Shown here: positions 1-7,956 of the stretch, piece after piece | How the letters are laid out: each line of letters begins with the position of its first letter | Position numbering within the stretch: position 1 is the stretch's first letter | The notes under the pieces: generated by a model | Databases searched by the model: none | The model's input: only the letters and a program-made list of their open reading frames with translations | What the model was told of the DNA's origin: nothing | Made by a program: the position numbers and the translations under genes | Assembly (NCBI GenBank): GCA_964505195.1 | Contig: CAZDGV010000015.1 | Coordinates: forward strand, 1 to 36,004 | Length of the DNA stretch: 36,004 nt | Direction of reading: 5' to 3' | Origin: CAZDGV01 sp964505195 | Lineage (GTDB): Bacteria; Bacteroidota; Bacteroidia; Chitinophagales; Chitinophagaceae

Positions 1-375
1 CGTTCCGCTGCTAACTACGGCTGGCCATTGTATTCCCTCGGACGTAATTATGATGGCTCTGTTATTTCAAACGGTCATGATGCACCGGGTATTACACCGC
101 CTATTTATTCATGGACGCCCTCGATTGGCACCTGCGGCATAGCATTTATCAAGGGTACTAAGTTTAAAAGCTGGTCAGGCAATTTGCTGGTATCCGGACT
201 GGCATCGCAAAAACTGCATCGCTGCATAGTACGCAACAATGCCATCGTAGGAGAAGAGATCATGTTGCAAAACAGAGGCCGCATTCGCAATGTGATACAA
301 GCTCCCGATGAAAGCATTTATGTTTCGGTGGAAGGGCCGGGAAGAATTTTGAAGATCACGGCAAAAAATCCCTGA
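1..375 (+). CDS. C-terminal part of a PQQ-dependent sugar dehydrogenase-like (GSDH) beta-propeller protein, cut by the window edge
   Basis: The open frame enters from the left edge in frame 1 and ends at the TGA at 373-375, giving the last 124 residues. Near its start it has NYGWP followed by a tyrosine, a hallmark of the glucose/sorbosone dehydrogenase family, then segments of the form WSGNLLVSGL and a late VSVEGPGRILKI, which look like the last blades of the propeller. Family members are usually periplasmic or secreted and oxidise sugars or related aldehydes with PQQ; the catalytic and cofactor residues lie outside the window, so substrate and even activity are unknown. The gene converges on homoserine dehydrogenase, with 18 bases between the two stops and no clear terminator. 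Confidence 0.75.
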   Translation, partial: RSAANYGWPLYSLGRNYDGSVISNGHDAPGITPPIYSWTPSIGTCGIAFIKGTKFKSWSGNLLVSGLASQKLHRCIVRNNAIVGEEIMLQNRGRIRNVIQAPDESIYVSVEGPGRILKITAKNP

Positions 376-393
376 GCAACGATCCTTTGATAT

Positions 394-1653
394 TTATACG
401 GTAACGCCTGCCAGTTCCAAACTACGTTGTTTGATGTTTCTTGTTTCAATTTCTTCAATGATGGCATCGGGTTGCAGAATCAAACTCGTTCCATGTGCTT
501 TCCACCAACTTTCCTCCGAAAGCACTGAAAAATGCAATACGCCCACCAGATACTTTCTTTCTGCGGCGGCATGCCATTCTTCAATCCATGCAAACTTTTC
601 ACGGGGAATAAAATCCCAGTCGGTGAAACTGATATACACGCGCAAATAAAAATCATTGGTCAGCACATGCGGAATATGATGCAGCCATTTTCTGTATTCA
701 TAGCGATATCCGTAGCGCAGTGCCGATACATCGCTCAGCACGGCTGAAGCAGTCGGAAACGAACCGGCACCCTTTCCATAAAAAAACTGCTTGTCGGCAA
801 TGCCGCTTTCAATCACTACGCCATTGTATTCATTTTTTACAAATGCGAGCGGATCGGAAGACTGCACAAACTGGGGCAGCACAAAAGCTGCTACTTTTCC
901 GTTCTTAAGCTTTTGTGCCGATGCAACCAGTTTTATCTGTGCCTGTTTTTCCAATGCTACTTGTGCATCACCGCGCTGCACATGCTGTATACCATTAAAA
1001 ACAATTTTTTTCGGATCTGCAACGATACCATAGGCATGCGCTAAGAGCAAGCTCCATTTATTCACGGCATCATATCCTCCAATATCCAGTGTGGGATCGC
1101 TTTCAGCGAAGCCCAGCTGCTGTGCTTGTAAAAGCGCTTCCTGAAAGCTGAGTCCGTCTTCAAAAATTTTCGTGAGGATATAGTTTGTGCTTCCGTTTAC
1201 AATTGCACGGATGCCTTGCAGCAAATCATTATCGTAATACTCTTCTAAATTCCTTATCACCGGAATCGATGCGCAGGCTGCTGCTTCGTAAAGCAAGGAG
1301 CGCTTGGTTGCACGCTGTAGCTGTAGTAATTCGGAAAAATGTTCTGCCAGCATTTTTTTACTGGCGCTTACTACCTCTTTGTCATTCAGCAATGCAGTGC
1401 GTACAATTTTGAAAGCAGCATCTGCATCATCAATCACTTCTACAATTACGTTGATTTCCGGATCGTTAAGCAATAAAGATGGATCGGTAGTGAACAATGC
1501 AGCAGGTGCATTTCTTTTTTTATTTGGGTTGCGAACGCATATCTTTTTAATACGGGCTTCCAGCGAAGGGGTTTGTTGTAATACGCGGTACAATCCTTCT
1601 CCTACCACCCCAAAACCGAATAATCCAATGACCAATGTTTTGTTATTTGACAT
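394..1653 (-). CDS. hom: homoserine dehydrogenase
   Basis: Monofunctional homoserine dehydrogenase, 419 residues, reducing aspartate semialdehyde to homoserine, the branch point for threonine and methionine. Visible features are the nucleotide-binding GFGVVG (13-18), ASKKMLAEH around 97-105, NGSTNYIL (153-160), ESDPTLDIGGYDAVNK (184-199) with the expected catalytic lysine at 199, and GKGAG (293-297). The C-terminal 80 residues sit where an ACT domain is usually found but lack its typical D-x-P-G turn, so threonine feedback may be altered. The start lies 9 bases after the stop of the upstream PLP enzyme, so the two are almost certainly co-transcribed from the SAM riboswitch leader at 3139-3247. 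That context points to supply of homoserine for methionine synthesis. Confidence 0.95.
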   Translation of the reverse strand: MSNNKTLVIGLFGFGVVGEGLYRVLQQTPSLEARIKKICVRNPNKKRNAPAALFTTDPSLLLNDPEINVIVEVIDDADAAFKIVRTALLNDKEVVSASKKMLAEHFSELLQLQRATKRSLLYEAAACASIPVIRNLEEYYDNDLLQGIRAIVNGSTNYILTKIFEDGLSFQEALLQAQQLGFAESDPTLDIGGYDAVNKWSLLLAHAYGIVADPKKIVFNGIQHVQRGDAQVALEKQAQIKLVASAQKLKNGKVAAFVLPQFVQSSDPLAFVKNEYNGVVIESGIADKQFFYGKGAGSFPTASAVLSDVSALRYGYRYEYRKWLHHIPHVLTNDFYLRVYISFTDWDFIPREKFAWIEEWHAAAERKYLVGVLHFSVLSEESWWKAHGTSLILQPDAIIEEIETRNIKQRSLELAGVTV

Positions 1654-1662
1654 ATTTAAATT

Positions 1663-2996
1663 TTAAGCATGAATAGATTGGGTTTGCACGGCTGCCTTGC
1701 TCAATTCAAATGCATTGCGTAGGTCTTCAATCAGGTCTGCTGCTTCTTCCAGTCCTACCGAAAGCCGAATCAGTCCGTCTGCTACGCCTGCTGCTTTTCT
1801 TTTTTCTGCGGGGATGGATTTNNNNNNNNNNNNNNNNNNNNNNNNNNNNNNNNNNNNNNNNNNNNNNNNNNNNNNNNNNNNNNNNNNNNNNNNNNNNNNN
1901 NNNNNNNNNNNNNNNNNNNNNGAATCAGTCCGTCTGCTACGCCTGCTGCTTTTCTTTTTTCTGCGGGGATGGATTTATGGGTCATTTGTGCAGGGTGACA
2001 AAGCAAGCTTTTCACGCCGCCTAAGCTTTCTGCCAACTTGAAATAGCGGGTATTACATACAAAGGCATGCGCAGCTTCTATAGTGTCGTTTTTCAAAGTG
2101 AAGGAAACAATGCCTCCAAAGCCACTTGCTTGTTTTGCCGCGATGGCATGATTGGGATGATTTTTTAATCCGGGGTAGAATACTTTTTCTACTTCGGGAT
2201 GCTGTGTTAAAAATTCAGCGACTGCCAATGCATTTTTGCAATGTTGTGCAACACGGATGGGCAGCGTTTCAATGCCGCGTATCACCAGCCAGCTGTCGTT
2301 GGGTGAAAGAATTGCTCCGCTGGCATTTTGAATGAACTTGATGCGATCACCCAGCTCCCGGGTTTTGGTAACTACGAGTCCGGCAATCAAATCACTATGT
2401 CCGCCTAGGTATTTGGTGGCAGAGTGGATCACAATATCCGCGCCCAGCAATAGCGGTTGCTGCAAGGCCGGTGATGCAAAAGTATTGTCCACACAAAGCA
2501 AGCTGCCGTTGCTTTTGGCAATACGCGCCACTGCTTCGATATCGGTAATTTTTAAAGTTGGATTGGTAGGCGTTTCAATCCATATCAGTTTTGTTTTGGG
2601 CGTGATGGCATCAAATGCATTTTCAGCCTGTGTAGTGTCAACGTAGTTTACGGTTATGCCAAACTTCTCGTAAATATGGGTGAAGAGTCGGAAAGCGCCT
2701 CCGTAAATATCATCAACAGCCAAAATTTCATCGCCCGACTGCAACAATTTTAATACGGCATCAATCGCTGCCAGTCCGCTTGCAAAGGCAATGCCCGTAC
2801 TGCCATCTTCCAGTGTGGCAATTAAGTTTTCCAGTGCAGCACGGGTGGGGTTGCCGGTTCTTGCATAGTCGTACCCTTTATTTACGCCCGGCGCTTCTTG
2901 CACATAGGTGCTGGTTTGATAAATAGGCACGGAGAGTGCGCCTGTCAGTTCATCTACGGGAATGCTGTGGATCAGCTCGGTTGCATTTTTGCTCAT
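1663..2996 (-). CDS. cystathionine gamma-synthase family PLP enzyme (methionine pathway), interrupted by a false assembly gap
   Basis: PLP enzyme of the Cys/Met metabolism family. From the ATG at 2996 the frame runs through DNTF (Asp170) and HSATKYLGGH with the PLP lysine at 195, then hits the 100-N gap. Collapsing the 55-base copy flanking the gap gives a continuous frame that ends at the TAA at 1663-1665: 1179 bases, 392 residues, the normal family length, closing with RLSVGLEEAADLI as homologues do. Read literally through the Ns, the frame shifts and gives a wrong tail. An upstream ATG at 3035 would add 13 non-conserved residues and is not preferred. The SAM-I riboswitch upstream and hom downstream favour cystathionine gamma-synthase (metB-like); cystathionine lyase or O-acetylhomoserine sulfhydrylase activity cannot be excluded from sequence. 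Confidence 0.9.
1767..1976. repeat. 55-base exact duplication flanking the gap (assembly artefact)
   Basis: 1767-1821 and 1922-1976 are identical over 55 bases and the identity stops exactly at the N boundary on each inner side. This is the signature of a k=55 graph overlap left unmerged by scaffolding. A real tandem repeat would not need to end exactly at the Ns, and removing one copy plus the Ns restores the gene's reading frame. Confidence 0.9.
1822..1921. other. assembly gap of 100 N inside the PLP enzyme gene
   Basis: Exactly 100 undetermined bases. The flanks carry the same 55-base sequence (1767-1821 and 1922-1976), so the true gap size is most likely minus 55, meaning that the contigs overlap and no sequence is missing. 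Confidence 0.95.
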
Positions 2997-3071
2997 CTTT
3001 TTTGATTTTGAGGTGATGTAATGGTTGTTGCACACACTATCAAAAAAGACGATCGGGGGAGGCCTTTAAAC

Positions 3072-3101
3072 AAAAAAGCTCACCCGACAAATCAGATGAG
3101 C
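3072..3101 (-). terminator. riboswitch-controlled intrinsic terminator
   Basis: On the minus strand a seven-pair stem (GCTCATC with GGTGAGC, one T-G pair) spans 3101 to 3078, with a ten-base loop, and is followed directly by six T. It lies between the SAM-I aptamer and the first gene, in the position of an expression platform. The 3' side of the aptamer can pair with the 5' side of this stem (AAGTCAGAT with ATCTGATTT), giving an alternative antiterminator. Confidence 0.8.
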
Positions 3102-3138
3102 GAATCTATTGAAGACAATAATTTCAGCTTTGAATCTG

Positions 3139-3247
3139 ACTTATCTGTCCCGCTACCTGCGGGATGGAATTGGCACCTTTTTTCGTGTTACCGAAAGAGG
3201 TTGTCAAGGCGTCATCGGGCCATTACCCTCTGCCTTTCTTGATAAGT
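3139..3247 (-). ncRNA. SAM-I (S-box) riboswitch
   Basis: Read on the minus strand, this leader has the SAM-I core in order: a closing stem P1 (ACTTATC at 3247-3241 with GATAAGT at 3145-3139), the AAGA-AGG-GAGGG start of P2, GGCCCGATGA, CC-TTG-CAACCTC, a small variable P3, GGTGCCAATTCC, and a P4 hairpin (GTCCCGC... GCGGGAC). These are the strongly conserved blocks of the class. The following terminator at 3072-3101 implies that bound S-adenosylmethionine stops transcription of the downstream PLP enzyme and hom genes. The start codon lies about 140 bases beyond the aptamer. Confidence 0.93.
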
Positions 3248-3267
3248 ATGTTTGAAAAGAACTGACG

Positions 3268-3297
3268 CAAAGTAAAGTCGAAATAACCTAATCCAAA
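3268..3297 (-). promoter_or_regulatory. Bacteroidota-type promoter of the methionine unit
   Basis: On the minus strand, TTTGG (3297-3293) is followed, 19 bases after its TTG, by TACTTTG (3274-3268), matching the phylum's -33 TTG and -7 TAnnTTTG elements closely. Initiation would fall near 3261, about 15 bases before the riboswitch P1 stem, which is where a riboswitch transcript should begin. Confidence 0.6.
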
Positions 3298-3501
3298 AAA
3301 TATTTTTTTAAAAAAGCACGAACAGGCGTTCGCTTTTGGCGCTGGTAAACACTGCTTTTCGGCTTCCAAAGGCTTGCTGCGACTGGTTTTTCAAAAATGA
3401 CTGCAATAGATTGTTTTTTATAAAAAGCAGGCCCCGGGTTAAACCGAAGCATTCCCGTAAACGTTGTAGTACATTCGCAATCCATAAGCAGCATTTTCAT
3501 A

Positions 3502-6357
3502 ATGGCAAAAAGCCGGCAACATAAAGAACCCAAGGAGCAGGATAAGATCGTTGTGCTAGGTGCAAGGGTGCATAACCTCAAGAACATCGATATTGATATT
3601 CCCAAAAACCAGCTGGTCGTGATTACCGGCATCAGCGGCAGCGGTAAGTCTTCTCTTGCTTTTGATACCATTCATGCCGAAGGGCAGCGCCGCTATATGG
3701 AAACCTTCGGTGCCTATGCCCGTCAGTTTGTAGGCGATATGGAACGCCCCGATGTAGATCAGATCACCGGGCTTTCACCCGTGATTTCGATTGAGCAAAA
3801 AACTACCAACAAAAACCCGCGTTCTACAGTAGGCACGATCACCGAAGTGTATGATTTTTTGCGATTGCTTTTTGCACGCATCGGCGAAGCCTATTCTTAT
3901 GAAACCGGTAAGAAAATGGTGAAGTGGAGCGAAGAAGAAATTGTTGCGAATATTTTCAAGCGTTTTTCAGGAAAGAAAATCATTTTGCTGGCACCCTTGG
4001 TGCGTGGCAGAAAAGGACATTATCGTGAATTGTTTGAAGACGTACGCAAGCGTGGTTTTGTAAAAGTGCGGGTGGATGGTGTGTTGCAAGATCTTGTACC
4101 AAAGATGCAGGTGGACCGATACAAAACACATGATATTGAAGTGGTGATCGACCGATTGAAAGTAAGCGATGAATTCAAAGTGCGGATTGGGCAAAGTGTG
4201 CAGCAGTCGCTCAAGCTGGGAAAGGATTTGATGTTTGTGGAAACGGAAGGCGGACAGCTCGTATCTTATTCGCGTCAGCTCATGTGTGAAGATACCGGCA
4301 TCAGCTACGAAGAGCCTTCGCCCAATACGTTTTCCTTTAACTCGCCCTATGGTGCCTGTGCTACCTGCAAGGGTTTAGGGACCGTTTATGCAGTGCATCT
4401 GCCTGCTGTTATTCCCGACTGGTCGCTCAGCATCAACGAAGGTGGTATTAAACCGCTGGGTGAGGAAAGAGAAGCCTATTTTTTCAAACAGGTGCAGCAG
4501 CTTGCAAAGAAGCATAAGTTTAGTTTAGACAAACCGCTCAGCAGTTTGCCGCAAAAAGCGATTAACCTTTTATTGTATGGTAATGAAGAAGGTCCGAGTG
4601 AAAATCTGCTCGACTTTGAGGCAGTAGCCGGACAGCATCCCTATAGTGAAAACTTTGAAGGCATCGTGCATCAGCTGATGCGCTGGTTTGCTGGCACCAC
4701 CAGTGAGGCCATCCAATCTTGGGCGGAAGGATTTATGCAGCTGAATGTTTGCGAAAGCTGCGGTGGTACAAGACTAAAAAAAGAAAGTGTTTGGTTTAAA
4801 GTAAACCGAAAAAATATTGCAGAGCTTTCCAATATGAACTTGGATATGCTGATGCAGTGGTTCCATGATATTGAAACCAATCTCGATGCAAAGCAAAATA
4901 AAATTGCCAAGGATATTTTAAAAGAAATCAGAGAGCGCTTGCAGTTTCTTTTGAATGTGGGCTTGAATTATCTCACACTGAGTCGATCTACCCGAACCCT
5001 TAGCGGCGGGGAGAGTCAACGCATCCGACTGGCTACACAAATCGGTTCGCAGCTGCAGGGCATAACCTATATTTTAGATGAGCCTAGCATTGGCTTGCAT
5101 CAGCGCGATAATCAGCGCCTCATTGCTGCCCTCCGCAATTTGCGTGATGTGGGCAACAGTGTATTGGTGGTAGAACACGATAAAGACATCATGCTCGCTG
5201 CTGATCATCTCATTGATATCGGTCCGCTTGCGGGTAAGCAAGGCGGTACCGTTGTAGCAGCAGGTACGCCAGCAGAGGTGCTGCGTTCGAACAGCGAAAC
5301 AGCTGCTTACCTAAATGGGAAGAAAAAAATCGCCGTGCCAGCGCAGCGAAGAAAAGGCAACGGACAGGTATTGGAACTACGTGGTGCAGCGGGCAATAAT
5401 CTGAAAAAAGTAAATGTGAAATTTCCGCTGGGTAAATTCATTTGTGTTACCGGCGTGAGCGGCAGCGGAAAAAGTACGCTGATCAATGAAACACTTTATC
5501 CTATCCTTAATAAACATTGCTACGATGCAAGGCAGCAACCTTTGGCTTATCAGTCTGTGAAGGGTTTGGAGCATATCGATAAAGTAATTGAGATAGACCA
5601 AAGCCCCATCGGACGAACGCCGCGCAGCAATCCGGCTACCTACTGCGGCTTCTTTACCGAAATCCGTCAGCTTTTCGCAGCTGTACCTGAAGCTAAGATC
5701 AGAGGGTATAATGCAGGTCGGTTTTCGTTTAATGTAAAGCATGGGCGTTGCGATGTGTGCGAAGGCGGCGGTATGCGGGTGATTGAAATGAATTTTCTGC
5801 CCGATGTGTATGTGCATTGTGAGAAATGTAACGGCAGACGCTATAATCGTGAAACCCTTGAAATACGGTATAAAGGAAAGAGCATCAGCGATGTGCTGGA
5901 TATGACCGTAACAGAAGCCTGTGAGTTTTTTCAACCGGTACCCTATCTCTATCGTAAAATCAGGGTACTGCAGGAAGTGGGATTAGGGTACATTACGTTA
6001 GGACAAAGCGCTGTAACGCTCAGCGGTGGTGAAGCACAGCGTGTTAAGCTTGCAACTGAGCTCGCTAAAAAAGATACGGGTAAAACATTTTATATTCTCG
6101 ACGAGCCCACTACCGGTTTGCATTTTCAGGATATTGAACATTTGTTGCGTGTGTTGCATACGCTTACCGATCGCGGCAATACTGTTTTGGTAATTGAGCA
6201 TAATATGGATGTGATCAAGGTGGCTGATCATATCATTGATCTTGGTCCGGAAGGAGGAGAAGGTGGCGGAAGAATCTTGTTTGAAGGCATTCCGGAGCAA
6301 ATGAAAAATATCCCCGAAAGTCATACAGCACGTTTTCTCGTTACTGAGTTAAGTTAG
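3502..6357 (+). CDS. uvrA: excinuclease ABC subunit A
   Basis: Damage-recognition ATPase of nucleotide excision repair, 951 residues, normal length. It has two ABC modules: Walker A at 43-50 (GISGSGKS) with signature LSGGESQ from 500, and Walker A at 651-658 (GVSGSGKS) with signature LSGGEAQ from 840. The second zinc module is intact (Cys750, 753, 773, 776). The first is degenerate: Cys262, Thr265, Cys286, Cys289, where E. coli has four cysteines at the same spacing. The ATG at 3502 starts just before the conserved VVLGARVHNLKNID; a TACATTCG box at 3470-3477 could be the promoter -7 element. The stop overlaps the stop of the convergent gene (shared TTAG, 6354-6357). Confidence 0.98.
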   Translation: MAKSRQHKEPKEQDKIVVLGARVHNLKNIDIDIPKNQLVVITGISGSGKSSLAFDTIHAEGQRRYMETFGAYARQFVGDMERPDVDQITGLSPVISIEQKTTNKNPRSTVGTITEVYDFLRLLFARIGEAYSYETGKKMVKWSEEEIVANIFKRFSGKKIILLAPLVRGRKGHYRELFEDVRKRGFVKVRVDGVLQDLVPKMQVDRYKTHDIEVVIDRLKVSDEFKVRIGQSVQQSLKLGKDLMFVETEGGQLVSYSRQLMCEDTGISYEEPSPNTFSFNSPYGACATCKGLGTVYAVHLPAVIPDWSLSINEGGIKPLGEEREAYFFKQVQQLAKKHKFSLDKPLSSLPQKAINLLLYGNEEGPSENLLDFEAVAGQHPYSENFEGIVHQLMRWFAGTTSEAIQSWAEGFMQLNVCESCGGTRLKKESVWFKVNRKNIAELSNMNLDMLMQWFHDIETNLDAKQNKIAKDILKEIRERLQFLLNVGLNYLTLSRSTRTLSGGESQRIRLATQIGSQLQGITYILDEPSIGLHQRDNQRLIAALRNLRDVGNSVLVVEHDKDIMLAADHLIDIGPLAGKQGGTVVAAGTPAEVLRSNSETAAYLNGKKKIAVPAQRRKGNGQVLELRGAAGNNLKKVNVKFPLGKFICVTGVSGSGKSTLINETLYPILNKHCYDARQQPLAYQSVKGLEHIDKVIEIDQSPIGRTPRSNPATYCGFFTEIRQLFAAVPEAKIRGYNAGRFSFNVKHGRCDVCEGGGMRVIEMNFLPDVYVHCEKCNGRRYNRETLEIRYKGKSISDVLDMTVTEACEFFQPVPYLYRKIRVLQEVGLGYITLGQSAVTLSGGEAQRVKLATELAKKDTGKTFYILDEPTTGLHFQDIEHLLRVLHTLTDRGNTVLVIEHNMDVIKVADHIIDLGPEGGEGGGRILFEGIPEQMKNIPESHTARFLVTELS

Positions 6358-7340
6358 TATACCCGCGGATTGAAGATGGATTTCTTGTTTTTAAACCAGT
6401 AAGCATAGATGTCTCCCAGCTTCCAAGTAAGTCTGAATTGCGTGGTAACAAATCCATCGTTGCGTTTCGGATTGCCCCGCTGATTGCCGGGTTTGTTGGG
6501 ATCGTAGCCTGGTATAGCTACGGTATTTCTTGCGCTTGGGTTGTACATGATCTTTGCGAGTGCGGCATCGCCTGGAGAAAGATATTGATCGAACAATGCG
6601 GGATCGATATAAGTAGTACTTACATCATCAATGTAATCGGTAGTAGTAAAGCGGTGGATGAGTTCAATACTCAGCGTGAGTCTTTCTTTCAGATCATATT
6701 TAAAACCAATACCTGCCGGAAAGCTGAATGCTGTAGTGGCATAATGTGGCCTGCCTGTTTCTGTCATGCCTTGTCCCTCTGTTCGTAGCGGCTTGAGCTG
6801 CACCCAGCGCTGATTTCCTTGTCCGTCGTTGTACAATCCATGTGGTTCAAACTTAAAAATGCCCGCACCTGCAATAAAGAATGGTTTTAAACGAGGAGGA
6901 GGCAGTCTTCTCAATTCCCAAATAAGACAAGTAGGATAAAACTCCACGCCTGCATACATTTCATAGAGTGGCGAGCGAAAATGCAGATCGCGGAAAATGC
7001 GCGGCACTTCTTCTGTACCATTGTTCTTGATGAGGTTGTCGTAGCCTTCCACCCGGCCAATATTGCCTGCCAATCGCACACCAAACCACTCAATGGGATA
7101 CCATGCTGCGGAAATGCCCATGGCAATATGCGTAACCGGTAGGTTCAGATCTTTGGGCCCGTATGTCCCTTTTCCTCTGTTGCCGCCTAGGTCACCTAAA
7201 AAATTCATTCCTCCCATATTCAATCCGATCTCATAACCTTTTAGTGGAACGGCAAAGCCAACCTGCGATTTAGTGTGGAGTGGAAAGAGGCAGATCAAAT
7301 AAATGAGTAAAAACTTGCATGTAGTTATGCAATTATTCAT
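6354..7340 (-). CDS. outer-membrane beta-barrel protein, DUF6089-like
   Basis: A 328-residue protein with a signal peptide (hydrophobic 8-21, probable cleavage near residue 25, HTKS followed by Q). The mature part alternates short amphipathic strands with loops rich in G, N, P and aromatic residues, for instance YEIGLNMGGMNFLGDL near 36-51, FFIAGAGIFKF in the middle and FVTTQFRLTWKLG near the end, as in small Bacteroidota barrels. My impression is of the DUF6089 family, known mainly as predicted outer-membrane proteins of unknown role; this is recognition, not a search result. It has no operon partner: the next gene downstream is uvrA on the opposite strand, and the next upstream gene is 150 bases away on the same strand. 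Confidence 0.7.
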   Translation of the reverse strand: MNNCITTCKFLLIYLICLFPLHTKSQVGFAVPLKGYEIGLNMGGMNFLGDLGGNRGKGTYGPKDLNLPVTHIAMGISAAWYPIEWFGVRLAGNIGRVEGYDNLIKNNGTEEVPRIFRDLHFRSPLYEMYAGVEFYPTCLIWELRRLPPPRLKPFFIAGAGIFKFEPHGLYNDGQGNQRWVQLKPLRTEGQGMTETGRPHYATTAFSFPAGIGFKYDLKERLTLSIELIHRFTTTDYIDDVSTTYIDPALFDQYLSPGDAALAKIMYNPSARNTVAIPGYDPNKPGNQRGNPKRNDGFVTTQFRLTWKLGDIYAYWFKNKKSIFNPRVY

Positions 7341-7491
7341 AAGGATACGATTTGTGTATTTACGATACAGACAAATAAGATCGACTTAGAAAAATAGAAA
7401 ACATAATCCGCAAATCAAAGCATGCGGCATGGGTTTTTTAGAGAAACTGGGAGAAAAAAGTCGGGAGAAAGGTCTTGTCGAAGCGTTGCGC

Positions 7492-7944
7492 TCAAGGGGT
7501 ATAACACATTTCGATGTGTTCAATGCCATCTTCCAGATACACTTCGCTGGTTTGCGCAAAGCCCAATGCATTGTAAAACTGTTTCAGATATAGCTGCGCT
7601 CCAATGCGGATCACATGCTGCGGGTATAGTACACTGCAAATGCGCAGCGCTTCCTGCATCAACAGCTTGCCGGCTCCTTGCCTACGAACGGAAGCATCTG
7701 ATACTACCCGACCAATCGATGGTTCGGTGTAGGAAATTCCGGGCGGTACAATGCGACAATAAGCAAGTAATTTTCCGTCACCATCCATGCCCATCAGGTG
7801 CAAGCTTGACTGGTCTTTATTGTCTGCATCCTGAAATACACAGTTTTGTTCCACTACAAACACTTCATTGCGTAGCCGAATAATCGCATAGAGTTCATGT
7901 GAACTAAGACTTTCAAAAGATTTCAGCGACCAGCGAAGCTCCAT
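7492..7944 (-). CDS. GNAT family N-acetyltransferase, ElaA-like
   Basis: A 150-residue single-domain acetyltransferase. RNEVFVVEQ (25-33) followed by D39, the IGRVVSDASVRRQGAGKLLM stretch (77-96) containing the acetyl-CoA-binding R-x-x-G-x-G/A motif, and YNALGF near 124 are the ElaA pattern. It uses acetyl-CoA; the acceptor in this family is not well established. It starts 12 bases downstream of the rarA stop and is probably translated from the same message. This may be chance clustering rather than a functional link. Confidence 0.88.
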   Translation of the reverse strand: MELRWSLKSFESLSSHELYAIIRLRNEVFVVEQNCVFQDADNKDQSSLHLMGMDGDGKLLAYCRIVPPGISYTEPSIGRVVSDASVRRQGAGKLLMQEALRICSVLYPQHVIRIGAQLYLKQFYNALGFAQTSEVYLEDGIEHIEMCYTP

Positions 7945-7956
7945 GGTGTAATGATT

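Noticed and set aside
1767..1976. Direct repeat as a mobile-element target duplication or true tandem repeat
   Set aside because: The copy ends exactly at the N run, the same 55-base length recurs at the other gap, and collapse restores the gene frame.
5377..5934. 185-codon open frame on the minus strand inside uvrA
   Set aside because: It is antisense to the most conserved part of uvrA, has no family resemblance and reflects the codon bias of the real gene.
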